A stretch of DNA of 64,000 bases from Mycobacterium sp. PO1 (GTDB taxonomy: Bacteria > Actinomycetota > Actinomycetes > Mycobacteriales > Mycobacteriaceae), in the NCBI RefSeq assembly GCF_017312405.1, contig NZ_BLTG01000051.1, forward strand, positions 1-64,000, written 5' to 3'. Of this stretch, positions 26,446-35,247 are shown piece after piece. The notes below the pieces were generated by a model. The model saw nothing but the letters and a program-made list of their open reading frames with translations, made no database searches and was not told where the DNA came from. Both the position numbers and the translations under genes were made by a program. Every line of letters begins with the position of its first letter. Position 1 is the first letter of the stretch.

Positions 26446-27855
26446 ATGGTGACCAGGCTGTCGGCGTCGGACGCATCCTTCTACCGGCTGGAGAACTCGT
26501 CGACCCCGATGTATGTGGGGTCGCTGCAGATCCTGCGCAAGCCCCGCAACGGGTTGAGCTACGAGACGCTGCTGGCCACCGTCGAGCAGCGGCTTCCGCA
26601 GGTCCCGCGGTACCGGCAGAAGGTGCGCGAGGTGACGCTGGGCCTGGCCCGCCCGGTCTGGGTCGACGACCGCGACTTCGACATCACCTACCACATCCGC
26701 CGCTCTGCCCTGCCGTCGCCGGGCAGCGACGCCCAGCTGCACGACCTGGTGGCGCGGTTGGGGTCGCGACCGCTGGACAGGTCGCGCCCGCTGTGGGAGA
26801 TGTACCTGGTCGAGGGCCTGGCCAAGAACCGGGTCGCGATCTACACCAAGTCGCATCAGGCGCTGGTCAACGGGATGACGGCGTTGGAGATCGACCACGT
26901 CATCGCCGACCGCACCCAGAAGCCGCCCGAGTTCGGGGAGGACATCTGGATCCCCGGCCGCGAGCCCAGTGACCGGCAGCTGCTGTTCGGGGCGCTGGGC
27001 GAGTGGATCACCCGGCCCACCGCCCAGGCTGCGGCGGTGCGCACCGCGGTGACCGAGACCGTCACCAGCAGCACGCAGATGCTCGACCTCGGCCGGCGGA
27101 TGGCCGAGGTGGCACGCATCGTGGCGCGCGGCAACGCGCCCAACAGCCCGCTGAACACCCGGGTGTCGCGCAACCGGCGGTTCTCGGTGGCGTCGGGCAG
27201 CCTCGAGGAGTTCCGCGCCATCCGCGCCCGCTACGACTGCGACATCAACGACGTGGTCCTGGCCATGGTGGCCGGAGCGCTGCGCAACTGGTTGCTGTCG
27301 CGCGGCGAGCCCGTGACGACGTCGACCACCGTGCGCGCCATGGCGCCGATGTCGGTGTATCCCGACGCCGAGATCGAGTCGACCGGTCCGGGGCAGGCGA
27401 TCAGCGAGGTGGCGCCGTTCCTGGTGGACCTGCCCGTCGGCGAGGCCAACCCGGTGGTGCGGCTGTCCCAGATCGCCCACGCCACCGAATCGCATCCGAC
27501 GGCCACCAGCCTGGTCGACGCCCGCACCATCGTCACGCTGTCGGGCTTCGCGCCGCCCACGCTGCACGCGATGGGCATCCGCGTCGCGACCAGCTTCTCG
27601 GCGCGGCTGTTCAACCTGCTGATCACCAACGTGCCCGGCGCGCAGAAGCAGATGTACGTCGCCGGCACCAAACTGTTGGAGACCTACGCGGTGCCGCCGC
27701 TGCTGCACAACCAGGCGCTCGCGATCGGCGTGACGTCGTACAACGGCACGCTCTACTTCGGGATCAACGCCGACCGCGACGCGATGGCCGATGTCGACAT
27801 GCTGCCCAGCCTGCTGCGCGAATCGCTCGACGAATTGGTCGAGGCCGCGAAGTAA
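26446..27855 (+). CDS. Wax ester synthase/diacylglycerol acyltransferase family protein
   Basis: A 469-residue member of the WS/DGAT family, closest by memory to M. tuberculosis Rv3234c/Rv3233c (Tgs3). Opening MVTRLSASDASFYRLE, PRYRQKV, DFDITYHIRR, RPLWEMYLVEGL and the C-terminal NVPGAQKQMYVAGTKLL segments are typical. The catalytic motif, normally HHxxxDG, reads SHQALVNG (~residue 139-146): only the second histidine remains and Asp is Asn. The same change is, as I recall, in the tuberculosis homologue. Acyl transfer may therefore be weak or the protein may have another role. It starts the tgs-ppk2-Rv3231c-like gene run. Confidence 0.9.
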   Translation: MVTRLSASDASFYRLENSSTPMYVGSLQILRKPRNGLSYETLLATVEQRLPQVPRYRQKVREVTLGLARPVWVDDRDFDITYHIRRSALPSPGSDAQLHDLVARLGSRPLDRSRPLWEMYLVEGLAKNRVAIYTKSHQALVNGMTALEIDHVIADRTQKPPEFGEDIWIPGREPSDRQLLFGALGEWITRPTAQAAAVRTAVTETVTSSTQMLDLGRRMAEVARIVARGNAPNSPLNTRVSRNRRFSVASGSLEEFRAIRARYDCDINDVVLAMVAGALRNWLLSRGEPVTTSTTVRAMAPMSVYPDAEIESTGPGQAISEVAPFLVDLPVGEANPVVRLSQIAHATESHPTATSLVDARTIVTLSGFAPPTLHAMGIRVATSFSARLFNLLITNVPGAQKQMYVAGTKLLETYAVPPLLHNQALAIGVTSYNGTLYFGINADRDAMADVDMLPSLLRESLDELVEAAK

Positions 27856-27874
27856 CCGCGCCTAGAATTCGGCG

Positions 27875-28720
27875 GTGGGCACCACCAAAACCACGGCCGA
27901 GAGCGGCAAGCACAAGAAGGCCAAGATTCCCAAGAAGGTCTACGCCGCCGAGTTGTTCCGGCTGCAGACCGAGCTGGTGAAGTTGCAGGAATGGGTGCGC
28001 GCCACCGGTGCCCGCGTCGTCGTCGTGTTCGAGGGCCGCGACGCCGCCGGCAAAGGCGGAACCATCAAACGGATCACCGAGTACCTCAGCCCCCGGGTCG
28101 CCCGCATCGCGGCGCTGCCCGCACCGTCGGATCGTGAACGGGGGCAATGGTATTACCAGCGCTACATCGAGCATCTGCCCGCGCGCGGGGAGATCGTGCT
28201 GTTCGACCGGTCCTGGTACAACCGGGCCGGTGTCGAGAAGGTGATGGAGTTCTGCACCCCGGCCGAGCACATGCTCTTCCTGCGCCAGACACCGATTTTC
28301 GAGCAGATGCTCATCGACGACGGGGTGCTGCTGCGCAAGTACTGGTTCTCGGTCTCCGACGACGAACAGCTGCGGCGGTTCCGGTCCCGGCTCAATGATC
28401 CGGTGCGGCAGTGGAAGTTGTCGCCGATGGACCTGGAGTCCATCTACCGCTGGGAGGAGTACTCCCGGGCCAAGGACGAGATGATGGTGCACACCGACAC
28501 CCCGATGAGCCCCTGGTTCATCGTCGAGTCCGACATCAAGCGCAATGCGCGGCTGAACATGATCGCCCATCTGCTGTCCACGATCGACTACCACGAGGTC
28601 GACCTGCCCACGGTGGACCTGCCCGACCGGCCGATCGTCGGGAACTACCGCAGGCCCGCCCGGGAACTGTCGACCTATGTTCCCGACCACGCTGCAGCGT
28701 TGATCGGCGATCCCGAATAG
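27875..28720 (+). CDS. ppk2: Polyphosphate kinase 2
   Basis: Transfers phosphate between polyphosphate and nucleotides; in mycobacteria the enzyme prefers making GTP from GDP. The 281 residues have Walker A EGRDAAGKGG (~52-61), lid arginines in SPRVARIAALPAPSDRERGQWYYQRY and Walker B LFDRSWYNRAGVE. GTG 27875, with a Lys-rich N terminus. Homologue of Rv3232c, 19 nt after the acyltransferase-like gene and likely in its operon. Confidence 0.95.
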   Translation: MGTTKTTAESGKHKKAKIPKKVYAAELFRLQTELVKLQEWVRATGARVVVVFEGRDAAGKGGTIKRITEYLSPRVARIAALPAPSDRERGQWYYQRYIEHLPARGEIVLFDRSWYNRAGVEKVMEFCTPAEHMLFLRQTPIFEQMLIDDGVLLRKYWFSVSDDEQLRRFRSRLNDPVRQWKLSPMDLESIYRWEEYSRAKDEMMVHTDTPMSPWFIVESDIKRNARLNMIAHLLSTIDYHEVDLPTVDLPDRPIVGNYRRPARELSTYVPDHAAALIGDPE

Positions 28721-28737
28721 CGGCTACCCTCGGCGTC

Positions 28738-29280
28738 GTGCGTGTCTATGTCCCGGTGACCCTGGCCATGTTGCAGCGACTGGTCGCCGACGAGTCGGTG
28801 CAGCCCGTGAGCGGGACGGCGTTCGCGGTGACCCCGACGCTGCGGGAGGCGTACGCGCACGGTGACGAGGACGAACTGGCCGACGTGGCGCTGCGTGACG
28901 CCGCGCTGGCGTCCCTGCGGCTGTTGGCCGACGACTCGCACGACACCGCGGACTCGGCCGGGACCGCTGATGCGGCCGGCCCCGCCGGCACCATGCCCAC
29001 CCGGCGCGCGGTGGTGGAAGCTGATGCCGACGACGTCACGCTGCGCCCCGACCTCGACGACGCGGTGGTGCGCGTGCGGGGGCCGATTCCACTGACGAAT
29101 GTGATCGCGGCCTACGTCGACAACGCCGGCGCCGAGCCGGCCGTCAAGGCCGCCGTCGAGGTGATCGACGCGGCGGATCTGGGAAACGAGGACGCCGAGT
29201 TGACCGTCGGAGACGCTCAGGACCACGACCTGGCGTGGTACGCGCCCCAGGAGCTGCCATTCCTGCTCGAGCTGCTGTGA
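28738..29280 (+). CDS. DUF6912-type conserved protein (Rv3231c-like)
   Basis: The 180 residues open MRVYVPVTLAMLQRLV and continue with GTAFAVTPTLREAYAHGDEDELADVAL, the hallmark of this actinobacterial family. A low-complexity insert (TADSAGTADAAGPAG, ~80-95) splits the two halves. No enzyme motif or signal peptide is seen; the function is unknown. GTG 28738 lies 17 nt after ppk2. Confidence 0.85.
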   Translation: MRVYVPVTLAMLQRLVADESVQPVSGTAFAVTPTLREAYAHGDEDELADVALRDAALASLRLLADDSHDTADSAGTADAAGPAGTMPTRRAVVEADADDVTLRPDLDDAVVRVRGPIPLTNVIAAYVDNAGAEPAVKAAVEVIDAADLGNEDAELTVGDAQDHDLAWYAPQELPFLLELL

Positions 29281-29288
29281 CAGGCTGG

Positions 29289-29321
29289 CTACGGAGCCGT
29301 AAGTTACGGTACCGTAGGTTA
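29289..29321. promoter_or_regulatory. CTACGG-type operator upstream of the ferredoxin reductase gene
   Basis: CTACGGAGCCGTAAG overlaps the 12-bp perfect palindrome TACGGTACCGTA. The same arrangement, with the same half-site spacing, recurs in front of the desaturase gene at 30521. The element is typical of TetR-type binding sites in mycobacterial desaturase promoters. Confidence 0.6.
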
Positions 29322-29348
29322 AGCAACAGCGACCCTGCAGGAGCCTCC

Positions 29349-30503
29349 ATGGCCAAGAGCACGATCAAGACCGCGGCCCGGGTTGCCGACACGGTGCGAC
29401 CCACCGTCGCCGGCGCGAAGGAACGCCCAGGCTGGCATCTGCTGCGCACCGTCGCCGGCCGCATCACCACCCCTCTGTTGCCCGACGACTACCTGAAGCT
29501 GGCCAACCCGCTGTGGTCAGCGCGTGAGCTGCGCGGCAGGGTGCTCGAGGTGCGTCGGGAGACCGTCGACTCGGCCACGTTGGTGATCAAGCCCGGCTGG
29601 GGCTTCTCGTTCGACTACCAGGCAGGCCAGTACATCGGTATCGGTCTTCTGGTCGAGGGCCGGTGGCGCTGGCGGTCCTACTCGCTGACCAGCGTGCCGG
29701 TCGACCGGCAGTCGGGGAGCAGGGGCGCGCGCACCATCACCATCACCGTCAAGGCCATGCCCGAGGGCTTTTTGTCCACGCATCTGGTCGGCGGCGTCGA
29801 ACCCGGCACCATCGTGAGACTGGCTGCGCCGCAGGGCAATTTCGTGCTGCCGGATCCGGCGCCGGCGAAGATCCTGTTCCTGACCGCGGGCTCGGGGATC
29901 ACCCCGGTGATGTCGATGCTGCGCACCCTGGTCCGCCGCGACCAGCTCGGCGACGTGAGCCATGTGCATTCCGCACCGACCGCAGCCGACGTGCTGTTCG
30001 CCGGGGAATTGGCCGAACTCGCCCACGCCCACGAGGATTACCGACTGACGGTGCGGGCTACCCGGACGGAGGGCCGGGTGGACCTGGCCCGGCTCGACGA
30101 GGTCGTTCCCGACTGGCGGGAGCGCCAGACCTGGGCATGCGGACCCGAGGCGATGCTGGAAAGCGCCGATCGAACGTGGAAGGCGGCGGGCATCCCCGAA
30201 CGCCTGCACCTGGAGCGGTTCGCCGCGGTGCGTACTGCCGCGCACGGCAGTGGCGGCACCGTCGAGTTCGCCCGGGCGGGCAAGATGGCCACCGTCGACG
30301 GTGCGACGTCGCTGATGGACGCCGGCGAGGCGGCCGGCATCCAGATGCCGTTCGGCTGCCGGATGGGCATCTGCCAGTCCTGCGTCGTCGGGCTGCTGGA
30401 CGGGCACGTGCGGGACCTTCGGACAGGTGTCGAGCATGAACCCGGCAGCCGCATACAGACCTGTGTGTCCGCGGCGTCGGGGGATTGCACACTGGATGTG
30501 TAA
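29349..30503 (+). CDS. Ferredoxin reductase-like flavoprotein, electron donor to the desaturase
   Basis: Rv3230c homologue, which with DesA3 forms the stearoyl-CoA delta-9 desaturase. The 384 residues have an FAD domain (~75-170, RWRWRSYSLTSVP), an NAD(P) domain (~175-290, LFLTAGSGITPVMSML, WACGPEAML) and a C-terminal plant-type [2Fe-2S] domain with Cys in FGCRMGICQSC and a fourth Cys in RIQTCVSA. ATG 29349 (MAKSTIKTAAR) is chosen by homology; the upstream frame overlaps the operator. The desaturase follows after 69 nt with its own operator. Confidence 0.93.
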   Translation: MAKSTIKTAARVADTVRPTVAGAKERPGWHLLRTVAGRITTPLLPDDYLKLANPLWSARELRGRVLEVRRETVDSATLVIKPGWGFSFDYQAGQYIGIGLLVEGRWRWRSYSLTSVPVDRQSGSRGARTITITVKAMPEGFLSTHLVGGVEPGTIVRLAAPQGNFVLPDPAPAKILFLTAGSGITPVMSMLRTLVRRDQLGDVSHVHSAPTAADVLFAGELAELAHAHEDYRLTVRATRTEGRVDLARLDEVVPDWRERQTWACGPEAMLESADRTWKAAGIPERLHLERFAAVRTAAHGSGGTVEFARAGKMATVDGATSLMDAGEAAGIQMPFGCRMGICQSCVVGLLDGHVRDLRTGVEHEPGSRIQTCVSAASGDCTLDV

Positions 30504-30520
30504 ACTTTACTAGTGAGTAA

Positions 30521-30553
30521 CCTACGGAGTCGTAGGTTACGATAGCGTAGGTA
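30521..30553. promoter_or_regulatory. CTACGG-type operator upstream of desA3
   Basis: CCTACG-GAGT-CGTAGG is a 16-bp palindrome, followed by TTACGATAGCGTAGGT. It matches the 29289 element at most positions in the same order. It sits 20-50 nt before the desA3 start, so the regulator can act separately on desA3. Confidence 0.6.
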
Positions 30554-30572
30554 CGCGAAAGGAGGGCTGAAG

Positions 30573-31829
30573 ATGGCGATCACCGATGTACCCGAGTTCG
30601 CGCATCTGACCGATGCGGACGTCGAGAACCTCGCGCGCGAACTGGATGCGATCCGACAGGACGTCGAAGAATCCCGCGGCGCGCGGGACGCGCGCTACAT
30701 CCGCCGCACCATCGCGGCCCAACGCGCGTTGGAGGTCACCGGCCGGCTCCTGCTGGCAGGTAGCTCCAAGCGGTCGTTCTGGTGGGCCGGTGCGACGACG
30801 CTGGGCGTGGCCAAGATCATCGAGAACATGGAGATCGGCCACAACGTCATGCACGGCCAGTGGGACTGGATGAACGATCCCGAAGTCCATTCCTCCACCT
30901 GGGAATGGGACATGAGTGGCGCGTCCAAGCACTGGCGCTTCACCCACAACTTCATGCACCACAAGTACACGAACATCCTCGGCATGGACGACGACGTGGG
31001 CTACGGCGTCATCCGGGTCACCCGCGATCAGAGGTGGAGGCCGTTCAACCTCAGCAACTTGTTCTTCAACACGCTGCTGGCGGTGGCCTTCGAATGGGGA
31101 GTCGGGTTGCAGCACCTGGAGCTCGGCAAGATCTTCAAGGGCCGCGACGACCGCAAGGCCACGATGTTGCGCGTCCGTGAGTTCGGCGTGAAGGCCGGCA
31201 ACCAGCTGTTCAAGGATTACGTCGCCTATCCGGCCATCACGTCGATGTCACCGGGCGCCACGTACAAGTCCACGCTCAAGGCCAACGCGGTGGCCAACGT
31301 CATCCGCAACGTGTGGGCCAACGCGGTGATCTTCTGCGGGCACTTTCCCGACGGCGCGGAGAAGTTCACCAAGACCGACATGGTCGGTGAGACCCGCGGC
31401 GAGTGGTACCTGCGGCAGATGCTGGGCAGCGCCAACTTCGAGAACGGCCCGGTGCTGCGCTTCATGAGCGGCAACCTGTGCCACCAGATCGAGCATCACC
31501 TGTTCCCGGATCTGCCGAGCAACCGGTACTACGAGATCTCCCTGCGAGTGCGCGAACTCTGCGACAAGTACGACCTGCCCTACACGACCGGCAACTTCGC
31601 TGTGCAGTACGGCAAGTCGTGGCGCACCATCGCCAAGCTCTCGCTGCCGGACCGGTTCCTGCGTGACACCGCCGACGATGCGCCCGAGACGCGCAGCGAG
31701 CGGATGTTCGCCGAGCTGGAGCCCGCTCAGCGCACGGGGCTGAAGTCGGCGATCGCCGCGGTGCGGGCCCGCCGACGTGCCAAGCGCGCCGAGAAAGCTG
31801 CCGAGCAGCGACCGGAACTGGCCGCCTGA
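30573..31829 (+). CDS. desA3: Acyl-CoA delta-9 desaturase DesA3
   Basis: Membrane di-iron desaturase making oleoyl-type acyl-CoA. The 418 residues carry the three histidine boxes: GHNVMHG (~90), HNFMHHK (~125) and HQIEHH (~310). Hydrophobic segments are short and flank the boxes, as in M. tuberculosis DesA3 (Rv3229c). The C terminus is Ala/Arg/Glu-rich. AAAGGAGG precedes ATG 30573. Electrons should come from the flavoprotein encoded just upstream. Confidence 0.95.
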   Translation: MAITDVPEFAHLTDADVENLARELDAIRQDVEESRGARDARYIRRTIAAQRALEVTGRLLLAGSSKRSFWWAGATTLGVAKIIENMEIGHNVMHGQWDWMNDPEVHSSTWEWDMSGASKHWRFTHNFMHHKYTNILGMDDDVGYGVIRVTRDQRWRPFNLSNLFFNTLLAVAFEWGVGLQHLELGKIFKGRDDRKATMLRVREFGVKAGNQLFKDYVAYPAITSMSPGATYKSTLKANAVANVIRNVWANAVIFCGHFPDGAEKFTKTDMVGETRGEWYLRQMLGSANFENGPVLRFMSGNLCHQIEHHLFPDLPSNRYYEISLRVRELCDKYDLPYTTGNFAVQYGKSWRTIAKLSLPDRFLRDTADDAPETRSERMFAELEPAQRTGLKSAIAAVRARRRAKRAEKAAEQRPELAA

Positions 31830-31861
31830 TCGTCCATCCAGCAGCGGCCTGATCGTTCAGA

Positions 31862-31908
31862 CTGCGATGAGGGCGGGGTCTTCTCGAAGATCCCCGCCCT
31901 CACCGCAG
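31862..31908. terminator. Bidirectional hairpin terminator
   Basis: CTGCG-AT-GAGGGCGGGG pairs with CCCCGCCCTC-AC-CGCAG, with a second inner stem TCTTC/GAAGA. It lies between the convergent desA3 and aldo/keto reductase genes and is followed by TTTCAACGTTTC. Confidence 0.8.
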
Positions 31909-31933
31909 TTTCAACGTTTCTGTCAGCTGTCTG

Positions 31934-32782
31934 TCAGTCCGGCACGTAGTCGAATGTGTCCGGGTTCGGCCCGGTGCGGCCCGACTCACCCTGATCCAGC
32001 GTGGTGATCGCGTCGACGTCGTCTTGGCCGAGCTCGAAGTCGAACAGCGCGAAGTTGTCCTTGATGCGCTGCGGCGTCACCGATTTCGGGAACACGATGT
32101 CGCCGCGCTGGATGTGCCAGCGCAACACCACCTGCGCCGGTGACTTGCCGGCCGCCTCGGCGATGCGGGTGATCACCGGATCGTCGAGCACCTTGCCCTG
32201 CGCGATGGGCGACCACGCCTCGGTTTCGATGCCGTGCTGCTGGCCGTACACGCGGACCTCGTTGTTGGCGAAGTACGGGTGGACCTCGATCTGGTTGACC
32301 GCGGGCACCGTCTCGGTCTCCTGCGCCAGCCGCTTGAGGTGCTCGATTTGGAAGTTCGACACCCCGATGCTGCGGGCCCGGCCGTCTTTCTTGAACTCCT
32401 CCAACGTCTTCCACGTCGAAACGTAGTCGCCGCCGTACAGCGTCGGCAGCGGCCAGTGGATCAGGAATAGGTCGACATACTCGAAGCCCAGCGCCGACAA
32501 CGTGTCGTCGAACGCGCGCCGCGCATCGTCGGGCTTGTGGAAGCCGTTGTTGAGCTTGGAGGTGATGAACACCTCGGAACGGTCGATGCCGGCGTTGCGG
32601 ATTCCGTCACCGACGCCCTTCTCGTTCTGGTACATCTCGGCGGTGTCGATGTGGCGGTAGCCGATGTCCAGCGCGGTCTTGACCGCCTCGGCCGTGTCAT
32701 CGGGCGGGATCTGGAAGACGCCGAATCCCAGCTGCGGAATCGTGTTGCCGTCGTTGAGGTCAATGGTGGGAACTGTGCTCAC
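31934..32782 (-). CDS. Aldo/keto reductase
   Basis: NADPH-dependent (beta/alpha)8 reductase of carbonyl compounds, AKR5-like. The 282 residues have the catalytic tetrad Asp46 (GYRHIDTAE), Tyr51, Lys76 (FITSKLNN) and His109 (LFLIHWP), and the cofactor segment near the C terminus (VFPKSVTPQRIKDN). GTG 32782 follows AAAGGAG. Substrate unknown; homologues detoxify methylglyoxal and other aldehydes. Single gene between desA3 and rsgA. Confidence 0.92.
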   Translation of the reverse strand: MSTVPTIDLNDGNTIPQLGFGVFQIPPDDTAEAVKTALDIGYRHIDTAEMYQNEKGVGDGIRNAGIDRSEVFITSKLNNGFHKPDDARRAFDDTLSALGFEYVDLFLIHWPLPTLYGGDYVSTWKTLEEFKKDGRARSIGVSNFQIEHLKRLAQETETVPAVNQIEVHPYFANNEVRVYGQQHGIETEAWSPIAQGKVLDDPVITRIAEAAGKSPAQVVLRWHIQRGDIVFPKSVTPQRIKDNFALFDFELGQDDVDAITTLDQGESGRTGPNPDTFDYVPD

Positions 32783-32865
32783 TTGTGCTCCTTTCGCCTG
32801 ACAGCGTGCCCCGTGCACACCGTGCGGAAACCTCGCCCCCAGCACCCGTAACGACACCGTCGGGC

Positions 32866-33846
32866 TCACCCTTCCCGCATCGCGGCCAGCAGTCGGCGTG
32901 CCGCCCGCACCCGATCCGCCGCGGCTCCGGTCAGCTCGTCGAGAGCGCACTCGGGATCGGCCGGCGGCCCCAGGTGTCCGCAGCCGCGTGGGCAGTCGTC
33001 GATCGCCTCGGCCAGATCGGAGAACGCCAACACCACATCATCGGGCTCGATGTGGGCCAACCCGAACGACCGGATCCCCGGGGTGTCGATCACCCAGCCG
33101 CCGGACGCCAGCGGCAGCGCCACCGACTGTGTGGAGGTGTGCCGTCCGCGGCCGATCTCGGTGACCGCGCCGGTGGCGCGCTCCGCCTCGGGTACGAGCC
33201 GGTTGACCAAGGTGGATTTGCCCACCCCGGAATGACCCAGCAACACGGTCACCTTGTCGGTCAGCAGGGACTCGACCTCCGCCAGCGCGTCATCGCGCCC
33301 GGCGGTGACGATGGTCAGGTCCAGCTCGGCGAACAACTCGGCGAACGGCCCCGGAGGAGCCAGATCCGTCTTGGTCAGACACAGGATCGGCACGAGGCCG
33401 CCGGCGTAGGCGGCGATCAGCGTGCGCTCGACCAAACCGGTGCGCGGCGGCGGGTCGGCCAGCGCGGTGACGATCAGCAGCTGGTCGGCGTTGGCGACGA
33501 CGACCCGCTCGGTGGGGTCGTTGTCGTCGGCGGTACGGCGCAGCAGCGTGCGCCGATCCCCGCGCCGCACGATCCGCGCCAGCGTGTCGGGGCGACCGGA
33601 CAGGTCACCGACGACGTCGACCTCGTCGCCGACGACGATCGGGGTGCGGCCGAGCTCGCGGGCCCGCATCGCCGTCACCCGCCGGGCTGGGTCGCCGCCC
33701 AGCACACAACCCCAGCGGCCCCGGTCCACCGTCACCACCATCGCCTCCTCGGCGTCGGCGTGCTCGGGGCGGGTCTTGGTCCGCGGCCGCGAGCCCCGGC
33801 CGGGGCGCACCCGGACATCGGACTCGTCGTACTCGCGTCGGCTCAA
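32866..33846 (-). CDS. rsgA: Ribosome small subunit GTPase RsgA
   Basis: Circularly permuted GTPase that acts late in 30S assembly. The 326 residues have a basic N-terminal extension, an OB-like domain (~36-105), G4 TKTD (158-161), G1 GHSGVGKS (204-211), G3 DTPG (254-257) and a zinc knuckle (Cys285, Cys289, His291, Cys300). It starts at TTG 33846, which overlaps the aroA stop as TTGA. Homologue of Rv3228, with aroA directly upstream. Confidence 0.93.
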   Translation of the reverse strand: MSRREYDESDVRVRPGRGSRPRTKTRPEHADAEEAMVVTVDRGRWGCVLGGDPARRVTAMRARELGRTPIVVGDEVDVVGDLSGRPDTLARIVRRGDRRTLLRRTADDNDPTERVVVANADQLLIVTALADPPPRTGLVERTLIAAYAGGLVPILCLTKTDLAPPGPFAELFAELDLTIVTAGRDDALAEVESLLTDKVTVLLGHSGVGKSTLVNRLVPEAERATGAVTEIGRGRHTSTQSVALPLASGGWVIDTPGIRSFGLAHIEPDDVVLAFSDLAEAIDDCPRGCGHLGPPADPECALDELTGAAADRVRAARRLLAAMREG

Positions 33847-35150
33847 GACGGATGGACCACCGCATCACTGGCCTGCCCGGCGAGCATGCCGGCCCACAAC
33901 GCGGGAAAGTCGGGCAGCGTCTTGGCCGTGGTGGCGATGTCCTCCACCTCGACCCCCGGCACCCGCAGCCCGATGATCGCGCCGGCCGTGGCCATCCGGT
34001 GATCGGCGTAGGACCGCCACACCCCACCGTGCAGCTGCGCCGCGGTGATGGTCAACCCGTCCGGGGTCTCCTCGCAGTCTCCGCCCAGCCCGGTGATCTC
34101 GGCGCACAGCGCGCTGAGCCGGTCGGTCTCGTGCCCTCGCAGGTGGGCGATCCCGCGAAGCCGCGACACCGACCCCGGGGTGGCCAGCGCAGCCAGCGCC
34201 GCCACCGACGGGGCCAGCTCGCCGACGTCGTGCAGGTCGACGTCGATGCCGGTGTAGCTGGCCGAGCCCTGCACCTCCAGGAAGGTGTCGCCACGCCGCA
34301 CCACCGCGCCCAGGCTCTCCAGGATGGACAGGATGGTGCCGGCCGGCTGGGTGCTGTGCGGCGGCCAGCCGGTGATGCGCACGCTGCCGCCGCTGACCAC
34401 GGCCGCGGCCAGGAACGGCACCGAGTTCGACAGGTCGGGCTCGATGACCCACTCCCGGGCGGTGATCCGTCCCGGCGCGACCCGCCAGCGGTTGGGACGC
34501 GAATCGTCGACGTCCACGCCGGCGTCGCGCAGCATCGACACCGTCATCGCGACATGCGGTGCCGACGGAACCGCCTTCCCGGTGTGCACGATCGTCAACC
34601 CGTCGGTGAACGCCGCCCCCGACAGCAGCAACCCCGACACGAACTGCGACGAACCCGAGGCGTCGATCTCCACGGTGCCGCCGGGCACCGCACCGCTGCC
34701 TTGCACGGTGAACGGCAGCCCGTCGCCGTCGATGTGCACCCCCAGAGCGCGCAGCCCGTCCAGCAGCGGCGCGATCGGTCGGGAGCGGGCTTGCTCGTCG
34801 CCGTCGAACACCACGCTCTCGGTGCTCAGCGCGGCCACTGGAGGCACGAACCTCAGCACCGTGCCGGCGAGCCCGCAGTCGATCCGGTTCCCCGGCGGCG
34901 CCAGTGTGCCGCTGACCGTCAACTCGGTGCCGTCGGTGTCGGAAGGTTCGACGGTGAAGCCCAGAGCCTGCAGGGCGCCGATCATCAGGTCGGTGTCGCG
35001 GCTGCGCAATGCGCCGCACAGCGTGGACGGGCCGTGGTCGGCGGCCAGCGCAGCCAGGATCAACGCCCGGTTGGTCTGCGATTTCGAGCCGGGCACGGTC
35101 ACGGTGGCGTGCACGGGTGTGGCGATCGACGGGGCCGGCCAGGTGCTCAC
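33843..35150 (-). CDS. aroA: 3-phosphoshikimate 1-carboxyvinyltransferase (EPSP synthase)
   Basis: Joins shikimate 3-phosphate and PEP in the sixth step of chorismate synthesis. The 435 residues contain PGSKSQTNRALILAA (substrate loop), LAGTVLRF, LSNSVPFLAAA and HETDRLSALCAEI. GTG 35150 (VSTWPAPSIATPV) reproduces the M. tuberculosis-type start; the ribosome binding site is weak (AGAATGGA). It is divergent from the SRAP gene with 97 bp between starts. No LexA-type box was seen there. Confidence 0.95.
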   Translation of the reverse strand: MSTWPAPSIATPVHATVTVPGSKSQTNRALILAALAADHGPSTLCGALRSRDTDLMIGALQALGFTVEPSDTDGTELTVSGTLAPPGNRIDCGLAGTVLRFVPPVAALSTESVVFDGDEQARSRPIAPLLDGLRALGVHIDGDGLPFTVQGSGAVPGGTVEIDASGSSQFVSGLLLSGAAFTDGLTIVHTGKAVPSAPHVAMTVSMLRDAGVDVDDSRPNRWRVAPGRITAREWVIEPDLSNSVPFLAAAVVSGGSVRITGWPPHSTQPAGTILSILESLGAVVRRGDTFLEVQGSASYTGIDVDLHDVGELAPSVAALAALATPGSVSRLRGIAHLRGHETDRLSALCAEITGLGGDCEETPDGLTITAAQLHGGVWRSYADHRMATAGAIIGLRVPGVEVEDIATTAKTLPDFPALWAGMLAGQASDAVVHPS

Positions 35151-35247
35151 GATGGTCCATTCTTGCCTGTCGGTGATTTCGGCGTGCGCAGGCACCCTCA
35201 GCGACGATGTTCGCGCCGAAATCGCGATGTCTGGAACCATGGAAGCC

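Noticed and set aside
35151..35247. LexA box between aroA and the SRAP gene
   Set aside because: A DNA-damage link was expected, but no TCGAAC-N4-GTTCGA-like sequence was found in the gap.
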